Assembly: GCF_018373095.1 (NCBI RefSeq)
Contig: NZ_JAHAHT010000109.1
Span: forward strand, 1 to 5,667
Origin: Haemophilus parahaemolyticus
Lineage (GTDB): Bacteria > Pseudomonadota > Gammaproteobacteria > Enterobacterales > Pasteurellaceae
Length of the DNA: 5,667 nt
Direction: 5' to 3'
Shown: positions 1 to 5,570 of the stretch, one piece after another
Position numbering within the stretch: position 1 is the stretch's first letter
Layout of the letters: the number at the start of each line of letters is the position of its first letter
Notes under the pieces: generated by a model
What the model was told of the DNA's origin: nothing
The model's input: the letters and a program-made list of their open reading frames with translations, nothing else
Databases searched by the model: none
Made by a program: the position numbers and the translations under genes

Positions 1-449
1 GAAACTAACGTACGTCCAATTGCGACACGCTGACGCTGACCACCTGAAAGCTCTTTCGGTTTGCGGGTTAAAAGGTGAGCAAGTTGTAGAATTTCTGCTA
101 CTTGGTTTACGCGTTGCTCAATTTCCTCTTTTTTTGCCCCTGCTAATTTCAAGCCGAACGACATATTTTCCGCAATCGTTAAGTGCGGATAAAGGGCATA
201 AGATTGGAATACCATCCCGATATTGCGATTTGCTGGTGGCACATCATTCATTCGCTTATCGCCAATAAATAAATCACCAGAGGTAATTTCGTCTAAACCT
301 GCAATCATTCGAAGTAAGGTCGATTTACCGCAACCTGAAGGACCAACGAAAACAACAAATTCACCATTTTTAATGTCTAAATTCACATTTTTTGAAATAT
401 GTACGTTACCGTAAGATTTACATACATTGACTAATCGAACATCGGTCAT
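1..449 (-). CDS. malK: MalK, maltose/maltodextrin ABC transporter ATPase (N-terminal part, cut by window edge)
   Basis: Cytoplasmic ATPase of the MalFGK2 maltose importer. The frame is open from ATG at 449 to the left edge, giving 149 complete codons of a protein that is about 370 residues in E. coli. Visible motifs sit at the same residue numbers as in E. coli MalK: Walker A GPSGCGKST at 36-44 (catalytic K42), Q-loop glutamine Q82 in MVFQSYALYPH, and ABC signature LSGGQ at 134-138. The window ends before Walker B, so that motif and the C-terminal regulatory domain are not seen. The start is supported by GAGGA at 461-457, seven bases upstream on the minus strand, and by the N-terminus MTDVRLVNVCKSYG, which aligns with the family start. 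It is divergent from malE. In enterobacteria lamB follows malK; that region lies outside this window. Conservation is high enough to separate it from related UgpC/MsmK-type ATPases, especially beside malEFG. Confidence 0.97.
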   Translation of the reverse strand, partial: MTDVRLVNVCKSYGNVHISKNVNLDIKNGEFVVFVGPSGCGKSTLLRMIAGLDEITSGDLFIGDKRMNDVPPANRNIGMVFQSYALYPHLTIAENMSFGLKLAGAKKEEIEQRVNQVAEILQLAHLLTRKPKELSGGQRQRVAIGRTLV

Positions 450-511
450 TTTGGTATCCTCATTGGGTCATTCAAACTTGATAACAGTTTACGGATTCTG
501 ACGAGTTACAC

Positions 512-517
512 ATCATA
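512..517 (-). promoter_or_regulatory. Possible malK -10 element
   Basis: Read on the minus strand, 517-512 is TATGAT, one mismatch from the sigma-70 consensus. It lies about 60 bases upstream of the malK start. There is no convincing -35 hexamer at 16-18 bases, which fits an activator-dependent promoter. If transcription starts near 505, the CRP site centred at 575.5 lies about 70 bases upstream, a usual class I activator distance. This is inferred from sequence only. Confidence 0.4.
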
Positions 518-564
518 CTTTTGATCATTTTTTACAAATGTGAAGATATATTTTTTAGGTAAAT

Positions 565-586
565 TTTTGTGAGCCAGATCACAAAA
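565..586. promoter_or_regulatory. CRP (cAMP receptor protein) site 1
   Basis: TGTGA at 568-572 and TCACA at 579-583 are separated by six bases, an exact match to the CRP core TGTGA-N6-TCACA, flanked by T-rich and A-rich bases as in the 22-base consensus. It is the site nearest malK and is centred at 575.5. It probably serves both divergent promoters. Confidence 0.88.
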
Positions 587-597
587 TTTGCATAAAA

Positions 598-619
598 AAA
601 CGTGATCACGATCACAAAA
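598..619. promoter_or_regulatory. CRP site 2
   Basis: CGTGA at 601-605 and TCACA at 612-616 are separated by six bases, matching 9 of 10 core positions. The centre at 608.5 is 33 bases, about three helical turns, from site 1. The core also contains an internal GTGATCAC palindrome. Confidence 0.82.
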
Positions 620-637
620 CAGGAGAGATGCGGTTAA

Positions 638-659
638 TTTTGTGACATAGATCACTAAT
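638..659. promoter_or_regulatory. CRP site 3
   Basis: TGTGA at 641-645 and TCACT at 652-656 are separated by six bases, matching 9 of 10 core positions. The centre at 648.5 is 40 bases, about four helical turns, from site 2. It is 38 bases upstream of the centre of the proximal MalT box and about 75.5 bases upstream of the predicted malE transcription start. That is close to the position of the proximal CRP site at E. coli malEp. Confidence 0.82.
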
Positions 660-668
660 TTCACCAAG

Positions 669-691
669 GGGGATGAGAAGGGGGGAGGAGG
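669..691 (+). promoter_or_regulatory. Tandem MalT boxes upstream of malE
   Basis: Two G-rich decamers lie in the same orientation. GGGGATGAGA (669-678) matches 9 of 10 positions of the MalT box GGGGA(T/G)GAGG, and GGGGAGGAGG (682-691) matches all ten. Their starts are 13 bases apart. The proximal box is centred at 686.5, which is -37.5 relative to a start at 724, the usual place of the promoter-proximal MalT site. Such a G-run is striking in AT-rich DNA. The expected activator is MalT bound to ATP and maltotriose. The malT gene is not in the window. Confidence 0.85.
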
Positions 692-711
692 AAAACAACA
701 CGCCATTTTTG

Positions 712-717
712 CATTAT
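712..717 (+). promoter_or_regulatory. Predicted malE -10 element
   Basis: CATTAT at 712-717, preceded by TTG, is the best -10 candidate downstream of the MalT boxes. It predicts transcription starting near 724 and a leader of about 75 bases. No -35 hexamer is evident, and MalT-activated promoters usually lack one. The call rests on the spacing to the MalT box. Confidence 0.5.
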
Positions 718-745
718 GCACAACACAGAACTAAGCCTTTTAAGT

Positions 746-802
746 ATGGAAATGCTGAACTGCTTAGATGTGAATATCAACTCGATGAGGAACATCCTAT
801 GA
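746..802 (+). other. Short open frame in the malE leader overlapping its start (possible leader peptide)
   Basis: ATG at 746 opens an 18-codon frame encoding MEMLNCLDVNINSMRNIL. It ends with TGA at 800-802, sharing the ATGA overlap with the malE start codon at 799-801. It lies wholly within the predicted malE leader. No clear ribosome binding site precedes ATG 746 or the in-frame ATG at 752, so translation is doubtful. If it is translated, the overlap would permit translational coupling. A chance frame is the simpler explanation until conservation is shown. Confidence 0.25.
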
Positions 803-1983
803 AAAAATTAACTAAAACTGCACTTGTTGTTTGTGCTGGATTATTTGCAATGCAAGGTGTGCAAGCAAAAATCGTAGAAGGACAATTAAACATTTGGATT
901 AGTGCGGATAAAGGCTACAACGGCTTAGCTGAAGTAGGGAAAAAATTCGAGAAAGATGCGGGCGTGAAAGTGACCGTTGAGCATCCAGGTAAATTGGAGG
1001 AATTATTCCCACAAGTTGCTTCAACTGGGGATGGTCCAGATATCATCATTTTCGCTCATGACCGCTTTGGTGGCTACGCACAAGCAGGTTTAATTGCAGA
1101 GGTGCAACCAAGTGCAGAATTTAAAACGAAAATTTCTGACATCGGTTGGAATGCAAATAAATATAACGGCAAACAAATTGCTTACCCTATTGCGATTGAA
1201 TCACTCTCTTTAATCTATAACAAAGACTTAGTGCCGAACCCACCAAAAACGTGGGAAGAGATCGAAGGCTTAGACAAAGCACTTCGTGCAAAAGGTAAAA
1301 ATGCGATTATGTGGAACTTACAAGAACCGTACTTTACCTGGCCAGTGTCTTCTTCACAAGGGGCTTATGCCTTTAAAGTTACCCAAAACGGCTATGACGT
1401 GAAAAATGTAGGTGTGAACAACGAAGCAGCGCAAAAAGGCTTACAATTCGTGGTCGATCTTGTGAAGAAAAAAGTAATCAATGCTGATGCTGATTACTCT
1501 GTTTCTGAAGCTTCATTCAACAAAGGTAATACCGCATTAACCATTAACGGTCCTTGGTCTTGGGCAAACATTGAGAAAAGCGGTATCAACTATGGTGTAG
1601 CGGTGCTTCCAACGTTAAACGGTAAAGCATCTAAACCATTCGTTGGCGTATTAAGTGCGGCAGTAAATGCGTCTAGCCCGAATCAAGACTTAGCAAAAGA
1701 GTTCTTAGAAAACTATCTATTAACCGATGAAGGTTTAGATACAATGAACAAAGATGCACCATTAGGTGCGGTAGCATTAAAATCTTACCAAGCAAAATTA
1801 GCCTCAGATCCACGCATCGCAGCAACAATGAAAAATGCAGAAAATGGAGAGATAATGCCAAATATCCCTCAAATGAGTCGTTTCTGGTATTCAGAAAAAG
1901 CAGCTATTGTGAATGCAACTTCTGGTCGTCAATCTGTAAAAGCTGCGCTTGATGAAGCACAAGCGAAGATTGAAAAAGAGTAG
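799..1983 (+). CDS. malE: MalE, periplasmic maltose/maltodextrin-binding protein
   Basis: High-affinity receptor that delivers maltodextrins to MalFGK2. The 394 residues compare with 396 in E. coli. Residues 1-23 are a Sec signal peptide: a KK basic start, a hydrophobic core and VQA before the mature KIVEG. Cys12 lies inside the core without a lipobox, so it is not a lipoprotein. Numbered on the mature protein, the ligand-contacting D14, K15, D65, R66 and E111, the EPY motif (E153-Y155) and the GPW (W230) and FW (W340) tryptophans are kept. Position 62, a Trp in E. coli, is Phe here. The start at 799 is chosen for GAGGAA at 787-792, six bases upstream, and because it begins the signal peptide. 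The frame extends upstream to an ATG at 673, but that lies inside a MalT box. It is first in malEFG and followed by a stable hairpin. MalT and CRP control is inferred. Confidence 0.98.
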   Translation: MKKLTKTALVVCAGLFAMQGVQAKIVEGQLNIWISADKGYNGLAEVGKKFEKDAGVKVTVEHPGKLEELFPQVASTGDGPDIIIFAHDRFGGYAQAGLIAEVQPSAEFKTKISDIGWNANKYNGKQIAYPIAIESLSLIYNKDLVPNPPKTWEEIEGLDKALRAKGKNAIMWNLQEPYFTWPVSSSQGAYAFKVTQNGYDVKNVGVNNEAAQKGLQFVVDLVKKKVINADADYSVSEASFNKGNTALTINGPWSWANIEKSGINYGVAVLPTLNGKASKPFVGVLSAAVNASSPNQDLAKEFLENYLLTDEGLDTMNKDAPLGAVALKSYQAKLASDPRIAATMKNAENGEIMPNIPQMSRFWYSEKAAIVNATSGRQSVKAALDEAQAKIEKE

Positions 1984-2002
1984 TTATTATATCGTCGAAG
2001 TA

Positions 2003-2035
2003 AGTGTAGGGGCGTGTTACACGTGCCCCTACACT
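2003..2035. repeat. Inverted repeat between malE and malF (REP-like hairpin)
   Basis: AGTGTAGGGGC (2003-2013) is perfectly complementary to GCCCCTACACT (2025-2035), an 11-base stem. The 11-base loop can itself pair as CGTG/CACG with small bulges. It lies 20 bases after the malE stop. No T-run follows, so it is not a typical terminator. It is placed like the REP elements between E. coli malE and malF, which stabilise malE mRNA and help MalE exceed MalF. A similar role here is inferred. Confidence 0.8.
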
Positions 2036-2074
2036 AAAGCAACAACACTATTGCTACAAAAAAATCATTTCTTT

Positions 2075-2099
2075 TCTATGAATATTGCATTTTCATAGA
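2075..2099. repeat. Small second inverted repeat in the malE-malF gap
   Basis: TCTATGAA (2075-2082) pairs with TTCATAGA (2092-2099) across a 9-base AT-rich loop. The stem is AT-rich and weak, and no T-run follows. The decamer TTGCATTTTC in the loop and right arm (2085-2094) recurs at 2131-2140, just before malF. No function can be assigned. Confidence 0.35.
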
Positions 2100-2160
2100 C
2101 TTTTGCGAAAGCGGTTATTTTTCTAAATTCTTGCATTTTCTCAAACATTTGGGGATCTTT

Positions 2161-3711
2161 ATGCTAAATACCAAACCACTCACTCCTTCTCAACTTTGGG
2201 TTAAACGCATCTTTTCAGGCTTGCTTTATCTCATTGCGTTTTATCTTGTTTTTACTATCTATCTACAAGGTGAAATTCTGTTCGCACTGCTCGTGTTAGT
2301 TGTGGTCACTTCAGGAATTTACATCTTTAGTAATCAAGCTACCTATCGCTGGCGTTATGTTTATCCAGGCGTTGCTGCAATGGGAATTTTCGTACTGTTT
2401 CCACTGCTTTGTACGGTGGTAATTGCTTTTACAAACTACAGTGGCTCGAATCAGCTGAGCTATGAGCAGGTATTAAAACAGCTCCAAAGCCAAACCTATG
2501 CCGCAGGTGATCGTTTAGATTTTAAATTATTGGAAAATGGCGAGAACCAATACCAAATTGCCCTAACGAACAAAACTTCGCAAAAAAATTATCTTTCTGA
2601 ACCGCTTGTATTAGGCAGTAATGAAGGTGAAGTGACGGTAAAAGAAGTGGAACAACTGCCTGAAGCCAAAGTTGCACCACTGAAAGTAATTACGCAAAAT
2701 CGTCAAGTATTACAAAGCCTTCAAGTAGTATTGCCCACGGAAGAACGTTTGAGTATGAGTTCTTTACGCCAGTTTGCTGAGCAAAAACCACGTTATCGCT
2801 ATGAAGACAGCTTACAAGACTTAACTAACGTAGAAACAGGCAAAGTTTATCGTGCGAATGATGCGATTGGTTTCTTTCAAGAAATCGATAATCAAGGCAA
2901 TTTTGTTGGCGAGCGTTTAGAACCTGGTTATACCGTGGGTGTGGGCTGGAAAAACTTTGTGAAAATTTTAACCGATGAAGGCGTACAAGAACCTTTCCTT
3001 AAAATTTTCGTGTGGACGGTAGTTTTTGCCCTCTTAACTGTAGTATTCACTACGATCATTGGTATGGTATTTGCCTCACTTGTTCAATGGGAAGCATTAC
3101 GCGGCAAATCGGTTTATCGCTTACTGCTCATTTTGCCATATGCCGTACCTGGATTCATTTCAATTTTGATTTTTAAAGGGCTATTTAATCAAAGTTTCGG
3201 GGAAATCAACTTAATTCTGAATAACCTATTCGGTATTCGTCCAGAGTGGTTTAACAATCCATTCTTAGCCAAAACGATGTTGTTAATTGTAAATACTTGG
3301 CTAGGCTATCCATACATTATGATCGTGTGTATGGGCTTATTAAAAGCAATACCTCAAGACTTATATGAGGCTTCAGCAATTGATGGGGCAAGCGTATGGC
3401 AAAACTTTACCCGCATTACGATGCCGTTGTTGGTAAAACCATTAATGCCACTTTTGATTGCAAGTTTTGCCTTTAACTTCAACAACTTTGTGTTAATTCA
3501 ATTATTAACCAACGGCGGACCAAATATGGTGGGAACAACAACACCAGCAGGTCACACAGATTTGTTAGTAAGCTATACATATCGCATCGCTTTTGAAGGC
3601 AGCGGTACACAAGACTTTGGGTTAGCAGCTGCGATTGCTGTAATTATCTTCTTACTCGTGAGCGGATTAGCGTTGTTCCAAATTAGAATGACAAAACTTT
3701 CTCAGGATTAA
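2161..3711 (+). CDS. malF: MalF, maltose ABC transporter permease subunit
   Basis: Inner-membrane subunit that pairs with MalG and holds the transmembrane maltose site. It has 516 residues, against 514 in E. coli. Hydrophobic segments lie roughly at 17-36, 39-57, 68-90, 281-308, 319-341, 371-393, 430-452 and 486-508, giving the eight-helix topology. A large periplasmic P2 loop (about 93-278), typical of enterobacterial-type MalF, contacts MalE. The EAA coupling loop that docks onto MalK runs from E403 through G409. Residues S435, N439 and N442 (E. coli S433, N437 and N440) and the tyrosine of GYPY, which line the sugar site, are present. ATG 2161 is preferred, with GGGGAT at 2151-2156 just upstream and an N-terminus of family length. 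An in-frame TTG at 2131 would add ten residues without support. The 177-base gap after malE contains hairpins. Confidence 0.97.
   Translation: MLNTKPLTPSQLWVKRIFSGLLYLIAFYLVFTIYLQGEILFALLVLVVVTSGIYIFSNQATYRWRYVYPGVAAMGIFVLFPLLCTVVIAFTNYSGSNQLSYEQVLKQLQSQTYAAGDRLDFKLLENGENQYQIALTNKTSQKNYLSEPLVLGSNEGEVTVKEVEQLPEAKVAPLKVITQNRQVLQSLQVVLPTEERLSMSSLRQFAEQKPRYRYEDSLQDLTNVETGKVYRANDAIGFFQEIDNQGNFVGERLEPGYTVGVGWKNFVKILTDEGVQEPFLKIFVWTVVFALLTVVFTTIIGMVFASLVQWEALRGKSVYRLLLILPYAVPGFISILIFKGLFNQSFGEINLILNNLFGIRPEWFNNPFLAKTMLLIVNTWLGYPYIMIVCMGLLKAIPQDLYEASAIDGASVWQNFTRITMPLLVKPLMPLLIASFAFNFNNFVLIQLLTNGGPNMVGTTTPAGHTDLLVSYTYRIAFEGSGTQDFGLAAAIAVIIFLLVSGLALFQIRMTKLSQD
2601..2609 (-). repeat. Apl-type DNA uptake sequence core (minus strand), inside malF
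   Basis: ACCGCTTGT is the exact reverse complement of ACAAGCGGT, the nine-base core of the uptake signal used by the Actinobacillus pleuropneumoniae/Mannheimia group of naturally competent Pasteurellaceae. It lies within the coding sequence of the MalF P2 loop. It marks the lineage and probably has no role in maltose transport. Confidence 0.75.
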
Positions 3712-3724
3712 TGCTTTTACTCTC

Positions 3725-3785
3725 GTAGGGGCAGGGGTTATCCCTGTCCCAAATTGCCAAGGACAGGCATAAAGCTTGTCCCTAC
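3725..3785. repeat. Large imperfect palindrome between malF and malG
   Basis: Two 25-base arms, 3725-3749 and 3761-3785, match at 20 of 25 paired positions, and two of the five differences allow G-U pairing. They surround an 11-base loop. The ends are GTAGGGGCA and TGTCCCTAC. The palindrome starts 13 bases after the malF stop and fills over half of the 109-base gap. No T-run follows. It resembles the GTAGGGGC hairpin after malE, which suggests a dispersed palindromic repeat family. It would be co-transcribed and could affect mRNA stability. Confidence 0.75.
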
Positions 3786-3820
3786 AAAGGTTCTAAGGAA
3801 AATACAAAAGGATACAACCT

Positions 3821-4711
3821 ATGGCTATTGTCCAACCTAAATCAATGAAACTGCGTTTATTTTCAACGCATCTGTTTTTAATCGGCTTTTGTGCTTTAAT
3901 TTTATTCCCGATGTTTATGATCATCGGTATCTCGCTTCGCCCAGGAAACTTGGCTTTAGGTGAGCTGATCCCAAGTGAAATCTCGCTCGAACACTGGAAA
4001 TTAGCACTTGGTTTTAGTGTAACGCATGCTGATGGTACGGTAACACCACCACCATTCCCAGTTTTACTTTGGCTTTGGAACTCTGTGAAAGTCGCGGGCA
4101 TTACCGCAATTATTACACTCATGCTTTCCACTACTGCAGCTTATGCCTTTGCACGCTTACGCTTTGTGGGAAAAAGCCTACTTTTAAAATCAATGCTGAT
4201 TTTCCAAATGTTCCCTGCAGTGCTTTCTCTTGTGGCGTTGTATGCTTTATTTGATCGCTTGAGCGACTACATTCCATTTTTAGGCTTGAATACCCACGGC
4301 GGCGTGATTTTTGCTTACCTTGGCGGGATCGCAATGCATGTTTGGACAATCAAAGGCTACTTTGAAACCATTGATAAATCATTGGAAGAAGCCGCGGCTC
4401 TTGATGGTGCAACCCCGTGGCAAACTTTCCGCTTGATTTTATTGCCACTTTCTGTGCCAATTTTAGCGGTAGTATTTATTCTCGCATTTATTTCCTCTAT
4501 CATTGAAGTCCCTGTTGCCTCCCTCTTATTACGTGATGTAGACAACTACACTTTAGCAGTGGGAATGCAACAATATCTTCACCCACAAAATTACCTCTGG
4601 GGCGACTTCGCAGCAGCGGCAATCCTTTCAGCGATTCCAATTACCCTTGTGTTTATTTTGGCACAACGTTGGTTAGTTGGCGGTCTCACAGCTGGTGGGG
4701 TAAAAGGATAG
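3821..4711 (+). CDS. malG: MalG, maltose ABC transporter permease subunit
   Basis: Second inner-membrane subunit of MalFGK2. At 296 residues it equals the length of E. coli MalG and aligns without visible gaps from MAIVQPKS to the C-terminal GGVKG. Six hydrophobic segments are seen at about 14-36, 88-110, 121-143, 153-175, 203-225 and 256-278. The EAA loop EEAAALDGA has E190 and G196 at the E. coli positions and should dock into the MalK cleft. The C-terminal tail, which in the E. coli structure reaches the MalK Q-loops, is intact. The start is supported by AGGA at 3809-3812, eight bases upstream. It follows malF by 109 bases on the same strand, so co-transcription is likely although the gap holds a long hairpin. 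Nothing is broken or unusual. Confidence 0.98.
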   Translation: MAIVQPKSMKLRLFSTHLFLIGFCALILFPMFMIIGISLRPGNLALGELIPSEISLEHWKLALGFSVTHADGTVTPPPFPVLLWLWNSVKVAGITAIITLMLSTTAAYAFARLRFVGKSLLLKSMLIFQMFPAVLSLVALYALFDRLSDYIPFLGLNTHGGVIFAYLGGIAMHVWTIKGYFETIDKSLEEAAALDGATPWQTFRLILLPLSVPILAVVFILAFISSIIEVPVASLLLRDVDNYTLAVGMQQYLHPQNYLWGDFAAAAILSAIPITLVFILAQRWLVGGLTAGGVKG

Positions 4712-4719
4712 AAAACGTG

Positions 4720-4750
4720 GCGTGCGTGGATTTGAAAAATCCACGCACGC
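4720..4750 (+). terminator. Strong hairpin after malG, candidate terminator or attenuator
   Basis: GCGTGCGTGGATTT (4720-4733) and its exact complement (4737-4750) form a 14-base perfect stem with a GAA loop, starting nine bases after the malG stop. It is followed by TTTGTCAATTTTT, an interrupted T-tract. It could end most malEFG transcripts and leave malQ on read-through or on its own promoter. The broken T-run keeps this uncertain, and it could instead be a REP-like repeat. Confidence 0.55.
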
Positions 4751-4774
4751 TTTGTCAATTTTTATGAAAAATAA

Positions 4775-4783
4775 ACCGCTTGC
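4775..4783 (-). repeat. Near-match to Apl-type uptake sequence
   Basis: ACCGCTTGC matches the reverse complement of ACAAGCGGT at 8 of 9 positions. It directly abuts the inverted repeat starting at 4784, in the malG-malQ gap. Confidence 0.35.
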
Positions 4784-4808
4784 GTGTGTGAAGCTTCGTT
4801 TCACACAC
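4784..4808. repeat. Inverted repeat upstream of malQ
   Basis: GTGTGTGAA (4784-4792) pairs exactly with TTCACACAC (4800-4808) around a 7-base loop. The right arm continues as CCTAC to 4813, so it ends in CCCTAC like the right arms in the two upstream gaps. It lies 36 bases before malQ, upstream of its ribosome binding site, and no T-run follows. It is probably another member of the same palindrome family. Confidence 0.6.
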
Positions 4809-4844
4809 CCTACGGTACGATATATTTATATTTAGGAAAAGCAA

Positions 4845-5570
4845 ATGAAACAAACTCACCCCTATTTAAACACTTATTTCTTCGATGAATATGGTCGCCG
4901 TCGTTATGCAAGCTCGGAAGTTTACCAAAAAATCGCGAAACGCCTTGGCTCGCCAAAAAGTCGCCAAATTCTACCACTTGTTAAAGTGGTAAAGGCAGGA
5001 CAAGCGGTCTATATTCCACTACATATTGCAAACAGCAATCAAGACTTGCAGGCTCACTGGCAACTTACGCTTGAAAATGGCGAGGTGCTTGCGGGTAAAG
5101 TAAAACGTAATGCGATTAACTTGCCGAGTAATTTACCTCTAGGCTATCACGAGCTTTCTCTTCACACCGCAAAAGCAGCGTATCATTGCCGTGTAATTGT
5201 AACACCAGAAACCGCGTTCCAACCCAAAGAGTTGCAAGCTCATCAAAAATTATGGGGAGCAATTTTACAGCTTTACACCTTACGTTCAGAGCAAAACTGG
5301 GGAATTGGCGATTTCAGTGATCTCAAAGTATTCTTAACCAAAGTAGCTGAAAAAGGTGGCGATTTTATCGGTCTTAATCCAATTCACGCACTTTTCCCAG
5401 CGAATGCAGAAGGGGCAAGCCCTTACAGCCCATCTTCACGTTTATGGATGAATATCATCTATATTGATGTGAATGCGATTGATGCATTCCAGCAATCTCA
5501 AGAGGCACAAGCGTGGTTTAATGACGCTGAAACACAACGCCAATTAGCCGAACAGCGTGCTAAAGATTAG
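4845..5570 (+). pseudogene. malQ: MalQ, 4-alpha-glucanotransferase (amylomaltase), truncated after residue 241
   Basis: Intact MalQ is a cytoplasmic GH77 enzyme that transfers maltodextrin segments between chains; E. coli MalQ has 694 residues. Here 241 residues are present: an N-terminal domain (about 1-130) and then the first part of the barrel with LWGAILQLYTLRSEQNWGIGDF, IGLNPIHALFPAN and ASPYSPSSRLW, all characteristic of MalQ. Similarity ends at RAKD, where the family continues with WVDY. The next codon is TAG and the following DNA does not resemble malQ in any frame, so this is not a point nonsense mutation. All catalytic carboxylates lie in the missing part, so this product should be inactive. 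The start is supported by AGGA at 4834-4837, seven bases upstream of ATG. Either the gene is disrupted in the cell or the sequence is joined artificially. Confidence 0.88.
5000..5008 (+). repeat. Apl-type DNA uptake sequence core, inside malQ
   Basis: ACAAGCGGT is an exact match to the core, followed by C as in the extended consensus. Together with the copy at 2601-2609 it gives two exact cores in 5.7 kb. Equal base frequencies predict about 0.04 on both strands. Confidence 0.78.

Noticed and set aside
539..554. Fourth CRP site at TGTGAAGATATATTTT
   Set aside because: Only the left half-site matches. The right half has almost no similarity to TCACA.
621..633. Additional MalT box in AGGAGAGATGCGG
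   Set aside because: It is G-rich but does not fit GGGGA(T/G)GAGG without several mismatches.
506..721. 71-codon minus-strand frame across the control region
   Set aside because: It runs through the CRP and MalT sites, has no ribosome binding site, and its translation resembles no family known to me.
673..798. Upstream extension of malE to ATG 673
   Set aside because: The ATG lies inside a MalT box, upstream of the predicted transcription start, and would bury the signal peptide 42 residues into the protein. ATG 799 has a good ribosome binding site.
181..1661. Hin-type uptake sequences at 181-189 and 1653-1661
   Set aside because: Both match AAGTGCGGT at only 8 of 9 positions and lie in conserved coding sequence, while exact copies of the Apl-type core are present.
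2131..2160. TTG start for malF at 2131
   Set aside because: It adds ten residues absent from the family and has no ribosome binding site. ATG 2161 gives the expected length.
3793..4131. 112-codon minus-strand frame opposite malG
   Set aside because: It is the antisense shadow of a fully conserved malG and has no independent signals.
5568..5570. Simple nonsense mutation of malQ (TGG to TAG)
   Set aside because: The sequence after the stop does not resume MalQ similarity in this or another frame.
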